A stretch of DNA of 64,000 nt from Pseudomonas sp. BN417 (GTDB lineage Bacteria; Pseudomonadota; Gammaproteobacteria; Pseudomonadales; Pseudomonadaceae). The stretch spans positions 1 through 64,000 of the forward strand of contig NZ_SSOJ01000156.1 in the NCBI RefSeq assembly GCF_029871205.1. The letters are read 5' to 3'. Within the stretch, counting starts at the first letter, position 1; each line of letters opens with the position of its first letter. A program made the position numbers and the translations under genes. This document shows positions 24,930 to 34,297 of the stretch, piece after piece. Under the pieces are notes generated by a model, which made no database searches, was not told the DNA's origin, and saw nothing but the letters and a program-made list of their open reading frames with translations.

Positions 24930-25415
24930 CTATTTGAGCTGGGCTTTCACCGTATCCAGCGCGGCCGTAGCGCATTGCTCGTCCAGGTGCCCGCCGGGCG
25001 CGCCGCCCACGCCCACGGCGCCTATCACCTCGTCACCCACCTTGATCGGCACACCACCGCCCACCACCAGGAAGTCGTCGATCATCGGCAGGTGCTGGGC
25101 GCCGGGATTCTTCTGCACGGTCTCCAGCACCTCGGTGGTGCTGCGCTTGGTGGACGCGGCCGTGTAGGCCTTGCGGCGACTGGAGTCCAGGGTGTGCGGG
25201 CCGGCCTTGTCGGCGCGCAGCACGACGCGCACGCTGCCAGCGCGGTCCACCACTGTGGCGGTGACGTTGTAGCCCTTGGCGGCGCAGCCCTGCACCACGG
25301 CGCTGGCGATTTCCGTGGCGAGTGGGAGGGTGATGTTCTTTTCGCTGGCGACCTCGGCCTGGGCGGCGAGGCAGGCGGCAAGTCCGCCTAGGGTAAGGAG
25401 CTGGAGTGGCTTCAT
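24930..25415 (-). CDS. Secreted HbpS/GlcG-type protein
   Basis: A 161-residue protein with a signal peptide (MKPLQLLTLGGLAACLAAQA) followed by a GlcG/HbpS-like heme-degrading domain: VDRAGSVRVVLRADKAGPHT, RRKAYTAASTKRST, VVGGGVPIKVGDEVIGAVGV and the final GGHLDEQCATAAL. The domain is found in heme-binding and corrinoid-related proteins and as periplasmic orphans. The start follows CAGGAGAATCCC. It is divergent from the acyl-CoA synthetase gene. Confidence 0.82.
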   Translation of the reverse strand: MKPLQLLTLGGLAACLAAQAEVASEKNITLPLATEIASAVVQGCAAKGYNVTATVVDRAGSVRVVLRADKAGPHTLDSSRRKAYTAASTKRSTTEVLETVQKNPGAQHLPMIDDFLVVGGGVPIKVGDEVIGAVGVGGAPGGHLDEQCATAALDTVKAQLK

Positions 25416-25623
25416 GGGATTCTCCTGTCGCGACCATCGGCCCGGGCCGATGCGGGGTGGCCGTTGCCTTCGGCCAGGGGACAGGGACGGCGGAACGATG
25501 TCGCCAGGGCGGCGCTGGCCGTGCATTACAGCCTAGCCAGCCTTCTTAACATTTGTTAATGCCGCGACCGCCGTGGCCCCCAAGAATCGGCGCACAACAA
25601 CGCGCAGGTCCAAGGAGGCCGCC

Positions 25624-27354
25624 ATGCCCGCCCAAGCTCCCACCACCGTCTATGAACTGCTGCAGGCCTCGGCGGCCGAGCACCCCGAGCGGATCGCCCT
25701 GACCTATATCCACAGCCTGGGCGCGGAGATCGGCGAGCAGGATCTCGACTACGCGGGGTTCTTCACCCGGCTCAACCGCAGCGCGCGCCTGCTGCTCGAC
25801 CTGGCCGGCACCCGCAAGCCGGTGATCACCCTGCTGCTGCCGAACATTCCGCAGAGCCAGAGCCTGCTCTGGGCCGCCGCCAGTATCGGCATCGCCAACC
25901 CGATCAACCCGCTGCTGAACGAAGAGGCGCTGGCCAGCCTGATGGAAAAGGCCGGCACCGACCTGGTGGTCGCCCTCGGCCCGGTGCCGGGCAGCGACCT
26001 CTGGGAGAAGGCCCTGGCCGCGTCGCGGCGACTGTCGAAGCAACCCGGGTGCCTGTCCGTGCTGGTCCCGGGCGGCGAGCTGCACTACGACAGCCTGGTC
26101 GACAGATACAGCGGCGCGGCTCTGGAAGTCGCACTGCGGCCCCGGCCCGGGGACATCGCCGCCTACTTCCACACCGGCGGCACCACCGGCCTGCCCAGGC
26201 TGGCCCGGCAAACCCACGCCAACCAGGTGGCCGCCGCTTGCGCCTACCGTGCGTGCATGGCCGCAGGACCCGAGGATGTGGCGCTCAACGGTCTGCCGAT
26301 CTTCCATGTGGCCGGCGCCCTGGTGAACAGTCTGGGCGGCCTGGCCAGCGGCCTGCGCATGCTGCTGCCGACGCTGGGCGGCTTCCGCAACCCGGAGGTG
26401 ATCCGCCAGCACTGGCGTCTGGTGGAGCACTACGGCATCACCCTCAGCGGCGGCATTCCCACCTCGGTGGCGGCCATGCTCGACGTTCCCATCGGCCGGC
26501 ACGAGATCGGCAGCCTGCGCTTCATGCTGTCGGGCGGTGCGCCGGTGCCGGCGGCCCTCTGCGAGAAAGTGCAAGCCGTTACCGGGCTGCAGCTCTACCA
26601 GGCCTACGGCATGACCGAGTGCAGTGGCGTCATCACCCTGCCCAACCTGGCCCGGCCGGCGATTCCCGGTAGCGCCGGGCATGTGGCGGCGCCCATCGAG
26701 GTGCGCATCGACGGCGGGGAGATCTGCGTGCGTGGTCCCACCCTGTTCGCCGGCTACCTCGGCCAGGAAGCGCCGCTCCTGGAGGATGGCTGGTTGCGCA
26801 GCGGCGACCTCGGTCACCTGGACGAGGAGGGCAACCTGTTCATCACCGGGCGCGCCAAGGACCTGATCATCCGCAGCGGCCACAACATAGACCCGGCGCT
26901 GATCGAGAATTGTCTGGAGAGCCACCCGGCGGTGTCCCTGGCCGCGGCCGTGGGCATGCCGGACGAGTACGCCGGCGAGTTGCCGGTGGTCTTCGTGCAA
27001 TTGCGCCAGGACCTTTCCGCCAGCGTCGAGGAGCTGCAGCAGCACGCCTTCGAGCACATCGCCGAACGCCCGGCCTGCCCCAAGCGGGTGTTCCTGGTGG
27101 CGGCCCTGCCGGTCACTGTGGTGGGCAAGATCCACAAGCAGCGCCTGCGGGAAATGGCTGCGGCCAGCGTCTACCTCGAACGCCTCGGCAGCGACTGCCC
27201 CGGGGTGACCTGCGAAGTGGCACAGGGACCCGAAGGCGGCCTGTGGATAAGCCTGCGTGGGGTGAGCGCCGGGCATCTGGCATGCTGCGTCGAGCACGCC
27301 GAGGCCCTGGGGCTGCAGGTGCGTGAAGTGGTCAGTGCCCCAGCTTGCGCTTGA
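25624..27354 (+). CDS. Acyl-CoA synthetase (ANL superfamily) with altered P-loop
   Basis: A 576-residue AMP-forming acyl-CoA synthetase/ligase. The phosphate loop is HTGGTTGLPRLARQTHAN, where the usual PKG is PRL. The motifs YQAYGMTECSGV and GWLRSGDLGHLDEEGNLFITGR are intact, and the late catalytic Lys lies in TVVGKIHKQRLRE. A 55-residue extension follows that Lys. The start follows CAAGGAGG. No regulon site is upstream, so a link to the steroid genes is not supported. Its last 23 bp overlap the convergent Crp-type gene. Confidence 0.8.
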   Translation: MPAQAPTTVYELLQASAAEHPERIALTYIHSLGAEIGEQDLDYAGFFTRLNRSARLLLDLAGTRKPVITLLLPNIPQSQSLLWAAASIGIANPINPLLNEEALASLMEKAGTDLVVALGPVPGSDLWEKALAASRRLSKQPGCLSVLVPGGELHYDSLVDRYSGAALEVALRPRPGDIAAYFHTGGTTGLPRLARQTHANQVAAACAYRACMAAGPEDVALNGLPIFHVAGALVNSLGGLASGLRMLLPTLGGFRNPEVIRQHWRLVEHYGITLSGGIPTSVAAMLDVPIGRHEIGSLRFMLSGGAPVPAALCEKVQAVTGLQLYQAYGMTECSGVITLPNLARPAIPGSAGHVAAPIEVRIDGGEICVRGPTLFAGYLGQEAPLLEDGWLRSGDLGHLDEEGNLFITGRAKDLIIRSGHNIDPALIENCLESHPAVSLAAAVGMPDEYAGELPVVFVQLRQDLSASVEELQQHAFEHIAERPACPKRVFLVAALPVTVVGKIHKQRLREMAAASVYLERLGSDCPGVTCEVAQGPEGGLWISLRGVSAGHLACCVEHAEALGLQVREVVSAPACA

Positions 27355-27952
27355 TCCGCGAGAAGGACACCGGGTCCATGCCCAGGTAGCTGGCCAGCTG
27401 GTATTGGGGCACCCGGTCGAGCAGCCAGGCCTCGTGCTCCAGCAGCCACTGGTAGCGCTGCTCGCTGTTGCTGGTGAGCAGCAGCGCCTCGCGGTCCTCG
27501 TTGCGCAGCATGATCTGGCGGGTCATCAGGTCCTGCATCTGCTGCAATTGCGGGAAGCGCTCGCGCTGCCGGGCGACCAGGGCCAGCGGCAGGCAGGCCA
27601 GCCGGCAGCGCTCCACGGCGGCGATGTTGTAGGTGCAGGGCTGCTGCTTGAAGTAGGCGCTGAGGGAGCCGATCAGCTGGCCCTCGCGGAAGAAGGCCTT
27701 GTTCCACTGCCGGCCTTCGGGAGACAGGTAGTAGTAGCGCGCCACGCCGCTGAGGATGACGTAGAAGTGCGTGGGCCGCTCGCCGGCGCGGATGATCAGC
27801 TGGTCGTGATCGTAGTCGCGCAGCTTCAGTGACTGCAGCAGGCAGTCCAGCAGCGCCGGGTCGCTCATGCCGTGGGCGGTGAAGATCTCGTGCAACTGGA
27901 CCTGGTTCTCGGCGGGGATCATGGGGGCTCGGCCTGGGGGCATTGGCTTCAT
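27332..27952 (-). CDS. Crp/Fnr-family transcriptional regulator
   Basis: A 206-residue regulator with a cyclic-nucleotide-binding-like domain (about 30-140, IIRAGERPTHFYVILSGVAR, GQLIGSLSAYF) and a C-terminal helix-turn-helix (YQLASYLGMDPVSFSRIKRK). No FNR-type Cys cluster is seen. Starts at 27952, 27943 or 27922 are all possible, and none has a clear RBS. It is convergent and overlapping with the acyl-CoA synthetase gene. Confidence 0.85.
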   Translation of the reverse strand: MKPMPPGRAPMIPAENQVQLHEIFTAHGMSDPALLDCLLQSLKLRDYDHDQLIIRAGERPTHFYVILSGVARYYYLSPEGRQWNKAFFREGQLIGSLSAYFKQQPCTYNIAAVERCRLACLPLALVARQRERFPQLQQMQDLMTRQIMLRNEDREALLLTSNSEQRYQWLLEHEAWLLDRVPQYQLASYLGMDPVSFSRIKRKLGH

Positions 27953-28055
27953 CTAAGCACAGGCGCGGCGGCTTGCCGCAATACGGATTTGCCCGCTGCG
28001 TTGCCGTACCCGACACTAGACTCCTTCCAAGCCCCCACCAAGAAGGAACACCCCC

Positions 28056-28508
28056 GTGTCCCAACGCCAACACGACAGCTGGGCGCAGATCTGCCTGGCC
28101 GCAGGCCTCGACCCGGAAAAGCGCCTGGCCGCCCGCCAGGCCGTGCTCGGGCATGCCGACGCCCTGGACTGCAGCCTCTACCGCCCCGACGAGAACGACC
28201 TGGATGCCGAAGAGGAAGACCTGGGCGATGCCCGCATCCTCTTCACCGGACCTTTCCAGGCGCCGGCCGAATGGAGCGTCCAGGACAGTGAGGACTATTT
28301 CGGCGACATCGACCCCGCCGCCTTCGTCACCGCCCTGATCGAATGCCAGGCCGAGCCCGCCAGCCGTGAGTTCTTCCTCGCCGATGCCGGCGACTTCGTC
28401 GCGGTGGTCACCGCCAGCGGCGAGGTGCAGATGTTCTACCTCTACGACTGCAACGAAGACGACGACGGCATGCACTGCGTGCTGGTAAGGGAAGACGAGG
28501 AGGGCTGA
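28056..28508 (+). CDS. Acidic hypothetical protein
   Basis: A 150-residue, strongly acidic protein (runs such as DENDLDAEEEDLGD and DCNEDDDG) with no family I recognise. The start is a GTG behind AAGGAAC. It has no signal peptide or membrane segment, so it is probably cytoplasmic. It is preceded by the divergent Crp-type gene and followed by a REP element. Confidence 0.65.
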   Translation: MSQRQHDSWAQICLAAGLDPEKRLAARQAVLGHADALDCSLYRPDENDLDAEEEDLGDARILFTGPFQAPAEWSVQDSEDYFGDIDPAAFVTALIECQAEPASREFFLADAGDFVAVVTASGEVQMFYLYDCNEDDDGMHCVLVREDEEG

Positions 28509-28515
28509 AGGCCCG

Positions 28516-28584
28516 CGATCTGCAGGCGCGAGCTTGCTCCTGCAGATCGCGCTCGGGCTGTTCGCGAGCAAGCTCGCTCCTACA
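28516..28584. repeat. REP-type palindrome (GAGCAAGCTCGCTCCTACA type)
   Basis: Nested dyads GCGATCTGCAGG/CCTGCAGATCGC and CGCGAGCTTGCTCC/CGCGAGCAAGCTCGCTCC, a common Pseudomonas REP pattern, between convergent genes. Confidence 0.8.
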
Positions 28585-28605
28585 AGTCCTGCGGCCTGTG
28601 ATTCG

Positions 28606-29880
28606 TCAGCCGGCCAGCGCCGTGCGGCGGCCGCGCTCCAGGCGCACGCTGGCCAGGAGCAGCAGGCCGGCGACGAAATAGCTGCCGGTGATCAGCATCG
28701 CCAGGCGATGGTCGCCGCCGGACAGCCAGCTGGCCAGGCCGTAGGTCATGGGGCCGAGGATGGCCGAGAGCTTCACCGCCTGGCCCCAGAGGCCGAAGAA
28801 CTCCGCCAGCCGCGTGGGCGGCGCCAGCAGGCCGACTATGGCGCGCCCCGCGGACTGGCTGGCGCCCATGCACAGGCCGGCGACATTGGCCGCGGCCCAG
28901 AACAGCACCGGGCCGCTGGCCAGCCAGACCATGCCCACCATGGCCAGCCAGCCCAGCAGGGTAAGGGCCAGGGTGGGGCGGTGGCCGATGCGATCCTGCA
29001 GCCAGCCGAACGCCACGGCGCCGAGGGAGGCGGTGATATTGACGATGAAGATCAGCAGCAGGGTGTCCTGGGTGGTGAAGCCCATCACCTGGTCGGCGTA
29101 GATGGCCGCCAGGCTGATCACGGCCGAGATCCCGGCCTGGTAGCAGACGGTGCAGGCGAGGAAGCGCAGCAGGTCGCGGTAGCGGCCGGCCTCGCGAAGC
29201 GTCCTGGCGAAGCGTGCCCAGGCCCCACCCGGGCCGGTGGCCAGTTGCGGCTGGCTGCGTTCCTTCAGGTAAAGGAATGTCGGCGTGCTGGCGACGGCGA
29301 AGAGCAAGGCCGTGATCAACACGCACACCGGCACGAACTGCGCCGCCGTCTGCCCCTGGCCCTGGGCCCAGCTGACGTAGCCCAGGCAGGCCCCCAGGCT
29401 GGCCAGGCCGCCGATATAGCCCAGGCCCCAGCCCCAGCCTGAAACCCGCCCGAGCGCTTCTTCGCGGGCGAGCTCGGGGAGGAAGGCGGCGATCAGGTTC
29501 TCCCCGGTGCCGAAGCAGAAGTTCGACAGCACCACGAACAGTACCGCCACCGCCAGGGCGCCCGGCCCGGCCAGCGCCAGGGCGGCGGTGAAGACCACGC
29601 AGCCCAGGGTGCTGAACGCCAGCAGGCGTTTCTTGCGCGCGGTGGCGTCGGCATAGGCGCCGATGAGTGGGGCGGTGACTATCACCAGTGCGTAGGAGAG
29701 GGCCAGGGTGCTGGTCCAGGCCAGGGTGCCCCAGGGCTTGCCCTCGGCCACCACGGCGACGAAGTAGGCATTGAAGACGGCGGTGATGATCACCGTGGTG
29801 TAACCGGAGTTGGCGAAGTCGAACATCGCCCAGGCCCAGATTTCCCGGCGGGTCACGCCGGTGGCGAGGCTGGATCGCAT
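28606..29880 (-). CDS. UMF1/Atg22-like MFS transporter
   Basis: A 424-residue membrane protein with 11-12 hydrophobic segments. The start RREIWAWAMFDFANSGYTTVI is the hallmark of the UMF1 (Atg22-like) family, as are GNxSGWGWGLGYIGGL-type stretches (here RVSGWGWGLGYIGG) and GQSAGRA-like residues (here ASQSAGRAIVGLL). Substrate unknown; yeast Atg22 exports amino acids from vacuoles. The start at 29880 follows GGGGAG. Confidence 0.85.
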   Translation of the reverse strand: MRSSLATGVTRREIWAWAMFDFANSGYTTVIITAVFNAYFVAVVAEGKPWGTLAWTSTLALSYALVIVTAPLIGAYADATARKKRLLAFSTLGCVVFTAALALAGPGALAVAVLFVVLSNFCFGTGENLIAAFLPELAREEALGRVSGWGWGLGYIGGLASLGACLGYVSWAQGQGQTAAQFVPVCVLITALLFAVASTPTFLYLKERSQPQLATGPGGAWARFARTLREAGRYRDLLRFLACTVCYQAGISAVISLAAIYADQVMGFTTQDTLLLIFIVNITASLGAVAFGWLQDRIGHRPTLALTLLGWLAMVGMVWLASGPVLFWAAANVAGLCMGASQSAGRAIVGLLAPPTRLAEFFGLWGQAVKLSAILGPMTYGLASWLSGGDHRLAMLITGSYFVAGLLLLASVRLERGRRTALAG

Positions 29881-30084
29881 GGCGCTTTTCTCCCCTGGGG
29901 CGCTGCGTCCCGAAGAGACTAGCCCCGACCGCGCCATCCCGCGACTGTCGGACCGTGCCGCGCCAGCATGGCGTTTCCAGCAGGCCGGTGGGCCGGGGCC
30001 CACCGCCTGCCGGAGTCGCGCGGGGTTTCCGGGAGGAGCGTATTGGCGTGAAGCGCGTTACCCTGGGCTCAGCGCATCAAGGGT

Positions 30085-31482
30085 TCAGCCCGCCAGATCT
30101 TCCACGCCGCTCTGCACTACCCGATAGCACGGCACATAGGCCGCGCCGCCCGGCAGCTTCATCCGGTGTTGGCGGACGAAGGACTTCAGCAGGTGGTCCA
30201 GCGGCTGCATCACCGCGGCATCTCCATGGATCTCGTAGGGACCGTGCCGCTCGATCAGGCGGATGCCCTTGTCCTTGACGTTTCCGGCGACGATGCCGGA
30301 GAAGGCGCGGCGCAGGTTGGCTGCCAGTTCATGGGGCGGCAGGTCGCGGCTGAGGGTGAGGCTGGCCATGTTCTCGTGGGTGGGGTCGAAGGGGCGCTGG
30401 AAGCCTTCGTCTATCTTCAGCAGCCAGTTGAAGTGGAAGGCGTCATTACGCTCGCGGCGGAACTGTTTGACCGCCTTCAGACCCTGGGCCATCTCCACGG
30501 CGACCTCGGCCGGGTTGTCGATGATGATCTTGTAGCGGCCCTGGGCGGCTTCACCGAGGGTGGCGCCGACGAAGGCGTGCAGTTGCTCCAGGTAGGGCGC
30601 GGCGTTCTTCGGGCCGGTGAGCACCACCGGGAAGGGCAGGTCCTGGTTGTCCGGGTGCATCAGGATGCCGAGCAGGTAGAGGAACTCCTCCGCCGTGCCG
30701 ACCCCGCCGGGGAAGATGATGATGCCGTGGCCGACGCGCACGAAGGCTTCCAGGCGCTTCTCGATATCCGGGAGTATCACCAGTTCGTTGACGATCGGGT
30801 TGGGCGCCTCGGCGGCGATGATGCCGGGCTCGGTCAGGCCCAGGTAGCGGCCGCCATGGGTGCGCTGCTTGGCGTGACCAATGGTGGCGCCCTTCATCGG
30901 CCCCTTCATCACGCCGGGGCCGCAGCCGGTGCAGACGTCCAGGTGGCGCAGGCCGAGTTCGTGGCCGACCTTCTTGGTGTACTTGTATTCCTCGGTGCTG
31001 ATGGAGTGGCCGCCCCAGCACACGACTATCTTCGGTTCCACGCCCGGACGCAGGGTGCGTGCGTTGCGCAACAGGTGGAAGACGTAGTCGGTGATGCCCT
31101 GGGAGCTGTCGAGGTCGATGCGCAGGCTGTCCAGTTCGTTCTCGGTGTAGACGATGTCGCGCAGGGCGCTGAACAGCATCTCGCGGGTGCTGGCGATCAT
31201 CTCGCCATCGACGAAGGCATCCGCCGGCGCATTGATCAGCTCCAGGCGCACGCCGCGGTCCTGCTGGTGGATGCGGACTTCGAAGTCCCGGTAGGCGTCG
31301 AGGATGGTCTTGGCGTTGTCGATCTGCGCCCCGGTATTGAGGATGGCCAGGGCGCACTGGCGGAAGAGCTGGTACATGCGCCCCGAGCCGGCTTCGCTCA
31401 GTAGCTGCACTTCACGTTGGGAGAGGGTTTCCAGGCTGCCCTTCGGGCTTACCTGGGCATTGATGACGTGTCTTCTGGGCAT
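30085..31482 (-). CDS. ppnN: Nucleotide 5'-monophosphate nucleosidase PpnN (LOG family)
   Basis: A 465-residue protein matching the E. coli PpnN/YgdH layout. The N-terminal DUF4478-type domain is about 1-145; the central Rossmann LOG domain has VCWGGHSIS, CTGCGPGVMKGPMKGAT and the LOG motif PGGVGTAEE (258-266); the last domain is DUF3412-like (RNDAFHFNWLLKI to the end). PpnN splits purine and pyrimidine nucleotides to base and ribose 5-phosphate and is regulated by (p)ppGpp in E. coli. It stands alone. Confidence 0.9.
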   Translation of the reverse strand: MPRRHVINAQVSPKGSLETLSQREVQLLSEAGSGRMYQLFRQCALAILNTGAQIDNAKTILDAYRDFEVRIHQQDRGVRLELINAPADAFVDGEMIASTREMLFSALRDIVYTENELDSLRIDLDSSQGITDYVFHLLRNARTLRPGVEPKIVVCWGGHSISTEEYKYTKKVGHELGLRHLDVCTGCGPGVMKGPMKGATIGHAKQRTHGGRYLGLTEPGIIAAEAPNPIVNELVILPDIEKRLEAFVRVGHGIIIFPGGVGTAEEFLYLLGILMHPDNQDLPFPVVLTGPKNAAPYLEQLHAFVGATLGEAAQGRYKIIIDNPAEVAVEMAQGLKAVKQFRRERNDAFHFNWLLKIDEGFQRPFDPTHENMASLTLSRDLPPHELAANLRRAFSGIVAGNVKDKGIRLIERHGPYEIHGDAAVMQPLDHLLKSFVRQHRMKLPGGAAYVPCYRVVQSGVEDLAG

Positions 31483-31822
31483 TCGATGTTTCCTTAAAGC
31501 GATGGCGGCGGACCAGGCCGGGCCCGTCCCTGGGGTACTACGCGCCGAAGCTGATGGCGCAGGTTGAGGCGATTGTTCTTATCTGGGCACTGCGAGGTTA
31601 CGAATTCGTTGCGGGCGTGTGTTCCGGGTCCTGCTTCAGCGTAATAGCGAGATTGCAGGCCGTGTGACAAGAAATTTCTTGGTGATGTTCGCTGCCGCTG
31701 TGCATTTCCGGCAATAGCGTGGGGCGGGTGAACAGGTAGAGCCTGGTCCAGCCTACAGCAAGGCACGCGCCCGGTGGGGTGAAAATCCGCAAGGCGGATT
31801 TCCACCATCGAGCTCACCCGGT
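31483..31822. other. Intergenic region with one hairpin
   Basis: No gene is seen in these 340 bp. A hairpin near 31772-31806 (AAATCCGC-aag-GCGGATTT inside GGTGG/CCACC) resembles a common Pseudomonas extragenic palindrome and may end transcripts. The rest is the presumed ppnN promoter region. Confidence 0.6.
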
Positions 31823-32827
31823 TCAGCCCTGAACCTGCTTCAGCAGGGCTTCCCCGGACCAGTTGCGTTGCCCGCCCTGCTCGGCGGCATGGACCAGTTG
31901 CAGCAGCTTGCCGTTCACCGGTGCCGGCCGGTTCAGGCTGTCGGCGAGTTGGAGGATTTCCCCCTGCAGGTAGTCGATTTCCGTCTTGCGTCCGGCCAGC
32001 AGATCATCCTGCATCGAGGAGCGGGCGAGGGGATCGAGGGCGAGCATCCGGTTGGCGGCCAGGCGGAAGAACGAGTCCGGCGCATCCAGCAGTGCCGGAA
32101 TCCACCGAGCGGGGAGTGGCGTCAGGCGCGCGAGGGGTTGGTGCTTCTGTTCCAGCAGGGCGAGGCCTTCCCGCTGGGCGGCCGCCAGCACGTGGCGATA
32201 GGGGCGCTGCAACAGTTCGGCGCGCAATGGCAGCCCCGACAGGGCATTCACGGCGTTGTTGAGATTGAACAATAGCTTGGCCCATTGCACGGCATGGAAG
32301 TCCCGGTGCTGCACCAGCGGCAGGCCGGCGCGCTCGAAGGCCTTCAGGGTGCCATCCAGCCGCGGTGTGCGCTCGACCTGCAACGTACCTTCCGAGCCCT
32401 GGTGGAAATGCCCGGCGGCAATCTGCGCCACATTGAAAGGCACCAGGCCGACCAGCACATCGTGGTCCGGCAAGCGGCTGGCGAGCAGCTCGGCATTATG
32501 CAGGCCGTTCTGCAGGGTCAGCACCCGGGCTGATGCCTTGAGATGCGGAGCCATGGCCTCGGCGGCGCTGGCGGTATCCCCGGATTTCACCGTGACCAGC
32601 ACGACTTCGGCGTCGGCCACTACCGCCGGATCACTGCTGAACCGGATCAGTTCCGGCTCAAGCCTGGCCTGCCAGCCCGTGAGGTCGCTGAGGGTCAGTC
32701 CCTGTTGCGCCAGCGTGTCCGCCATATGGCCGCGCCCGATGAAGGTTACGCTGGCGCCGCCGATCGCCAGTCGGCCCCCCACGTAGCAACCGATGGTCCC
32801 AGCTCCGAAAATCACGATGGATGGCAT
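31823..32827 (-). CDS. 2-dehydropantoate 2-reductase-like (ApbA/PanE family) oxidoreductase
   Basis: A 334-residue ketopantoate reductase-family protein with Rossmann motif IVIFGAGTIGCYVGGRL, the LQNGLHNAELL loop and the catalytic region WAKLLFNLNNAVNALSG carrying the conserved Lys and Asn. The C-terminal KTEIDYLQGEI matches the family. The lineage includes PanE and related 2-ketoacid reductases. Its partner upstream is a flavin monooxygenase-like gene, so a role other than pantothenate synthesis is likely. Confidence 0.82.
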   Translation of the reverse strand: MPSIVIFGAGTIGCYVGGRLAIGGASVTFIGRGHMADTLAQQGLTLSDLTGWQARLEPELIRFSSDPAVVADAEVVLVTVKSGDTASAAEAMAPHLKASARVLTLQNGLHNAELLASRLPDHDVLVGLVPFNVAQIAAGHFHQGSEGTLQVERTPRLDGTLKAFERAGLPLVQHRDFHAVQWAKLLFNLNNAVNALSGLPLRAELLQRPYRHVLAAAQREGLALLEQKHQPLARLTPLPARWIPALLDAPDSFFRLAANRMLALDPLARSSMQDDLLAGRKTEIDYLQGEILQLADSLNRPAPVNGKLLQLVHAAEQGGQRNWSGEALLKQVQG

Positions 32828-32863
32828 GGATGTCCTCCTTCCTGTGCGCGCCCTGGCGGCCGC

Positions 32864-34297
32864 TCAAGCCTGCAGGGCGCAACCTGCGGCTTGCAGCAAC
32901 CTGGGCAGGTTTACCAGCGCCTGCTGCCTGGCCTGGGTGAAGTCGTTCAACGCGGCCAGCTTTTCCGGGTCGTTTTCCTGCAGGCTGCGCAGGACGGTGG
33001 GCAGCAGGTGCAGGTGGCAGCGCGCCAGCCAGTTGGACAGCCCGGCGTCCTGTTTCCAGCGCCGCTGGTTGCCGAGGTAGACGGCCCACATCCGCAGCCA
33101 GTCCAGGGGCGACAGCGGCAGCGGGACGACGCGGCAGAAGTCGTTCATCTGCGCCAGGTCGTCGAAGTGGCTTTCCACATAGGCGATAACCGCCGCACTG
33201 AAGAGGAGCTGGTAGCTGCTCACCGTCACCAGGTTGATCCGGTTGTCGTCGAAGACCTGGACACTGCCTTCGGGAATGACCGGAATGGCGCTGGCGCTGC
33301 AATCGATGTAGAGGGCGTCGGGATGGGCATCGACACTGCCACGGTCGAGGACGATCCGCTCGGGTTCGACGGCCTGGACGCGTCCCAGGCGCACCAGGTT
33401 GCCGATACCTTGCAGCGCTCGCAGTTCTCCCTGGGAGATGGTGGCGGCGCGGAAGGCGGTGGGTTCGACGGAGCAGTCGATGCGCAGCAGTTCGCCGGCG
33501 CTTTCCAGCCTGAGGAAGAGATCGGCGACGGACTCGGCAGCGCCTATGGCCCCAAACTGCCGGGCCAGGCTGCCGATGGTGCGGACGACGTTCTCCTGGC
33601 CCGGCTGGAAGTTGGCTCGGTCCAGCAGCCAGAAATCGTTTGGCACTATCCACTGGATGCGCTCGGCGACAACGCCCGTCTGCAGCAGCCAGAGGCAGGC
33701 GTCGATGCCGGTCTTGCCGCCGCCCACCACCACATAGCGGGCGCTGGGTTCGCGCAGCTTCGGCAAGTCGTTCGGGGGAATGCAGCGCAACCCGGGTGCG
33801 ACCCGATACTTCGGCGGATGGGTAGAGGGCACCGCGGTCTGCGCCCAGGTCCCGTCCACCAGCTTCCTGCGCACCTTCACCTGCCAGCAGTCGCCGGTGA
33901 GCTGTGAAGTGACGCTGTGCTGGTCCTTTCGATCACCCTCGTAATTGCACATCGGCAGGTAGCGGACGCGGCCGGATGGCAGGAAGCGCTGCTGCATGAC
34001 CTGGTCGAAGTAGCTGAGAATCTCCGCCCCGGAAGCCAACTCGTACAAGCCTCCACCCCATTCGGACCGGTCCTTGTGGCCGGAGCCCAGTTGCCGTGAG
34101 TTGACGCCGTAGAAGGCGGAGGGCTGGTGCAGGCGGACGAAGGGGTAGGCGTCGTTCCAATGGCCGCCCGGCTGGGCGTGGCGATCCACGATCAGCACCT
34201 GGGCATCCGACTCGTCCAGCAGGGTGTCGACGAAGGCCATGGCCGAGCCCCCGGCGCCGATAACCAGGTAATCCGTCTCGATCGTGCTTGCAGTCAT
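32864..34297 (-). CDS. FAD/NAD(P)-binding monooxygenase-like protein
   Basis: A 477-residue flavoprotein with an N-terminal FAD motif (DYLVIGAGGSAMAFVDTL), a GGHWNDAYPFVRLHQPS stretch typical of flavin monooxygenase-like proteins and a second nucleotide-binding motif near the middle (YVVVGGGKTGIDACLWL). It lacks an obvious Baeyer-Villiger fingerprint. The start at 34297 follows GGAGG; 34306 is an alternative. It probably forms an operon with the PanE-like gene 36 bp downstream. Substrate unknown. Confidence 0.75.
   Translation of the reverse strand: MTASTIETDYLVIGAGGSAMAFVDTLLDESDAQVLIVDRHAQPGGHWNDAYPFVRLHQPSAFYGVNSRQLGSGHKDRSEWGGGLYELASGAEILSYFDQVMQQRFLPSGRVRYLPMCNYEGDRKDQHSVTSQLTGDCWQVKVRRKLVDGTWAQTAVPSTHPPKYRVAPGLRCIPPNDLPKLREPSARYVVVGGGKTGIDACLWLLQTGVVAERIQWIVPNDFWLLDRANFQPGQENVVRTIGSLARQFGAIGAAESVADLFLRLESAGELLRIDCSVEPTAFRAATISQGELRALQGIGNLVRLGRVQAVEPERIVLDRGSVDAHPDALYIDCSASAIPVIPEGSVQVFDDNRINLVTVSSYQLLFSAAVIAYVESHFDDLAQMNDFCRVVPLPLSPLDWLRMWAVYLGNQRRWKQDAGLSNWLARCHLHLLPTVLRSLQENDPEKLAALNDFTQARQQALVNLPRLLQAAGCALQA

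Noticed and set aside
25416-25623. Regulon site upstream of the acyl-CoA synthetase
   Set aside because: No match to TAGTC-N5-GGACGAT with three or fewer mismatches was seen in the gap, so the gene was not added to the regulon.
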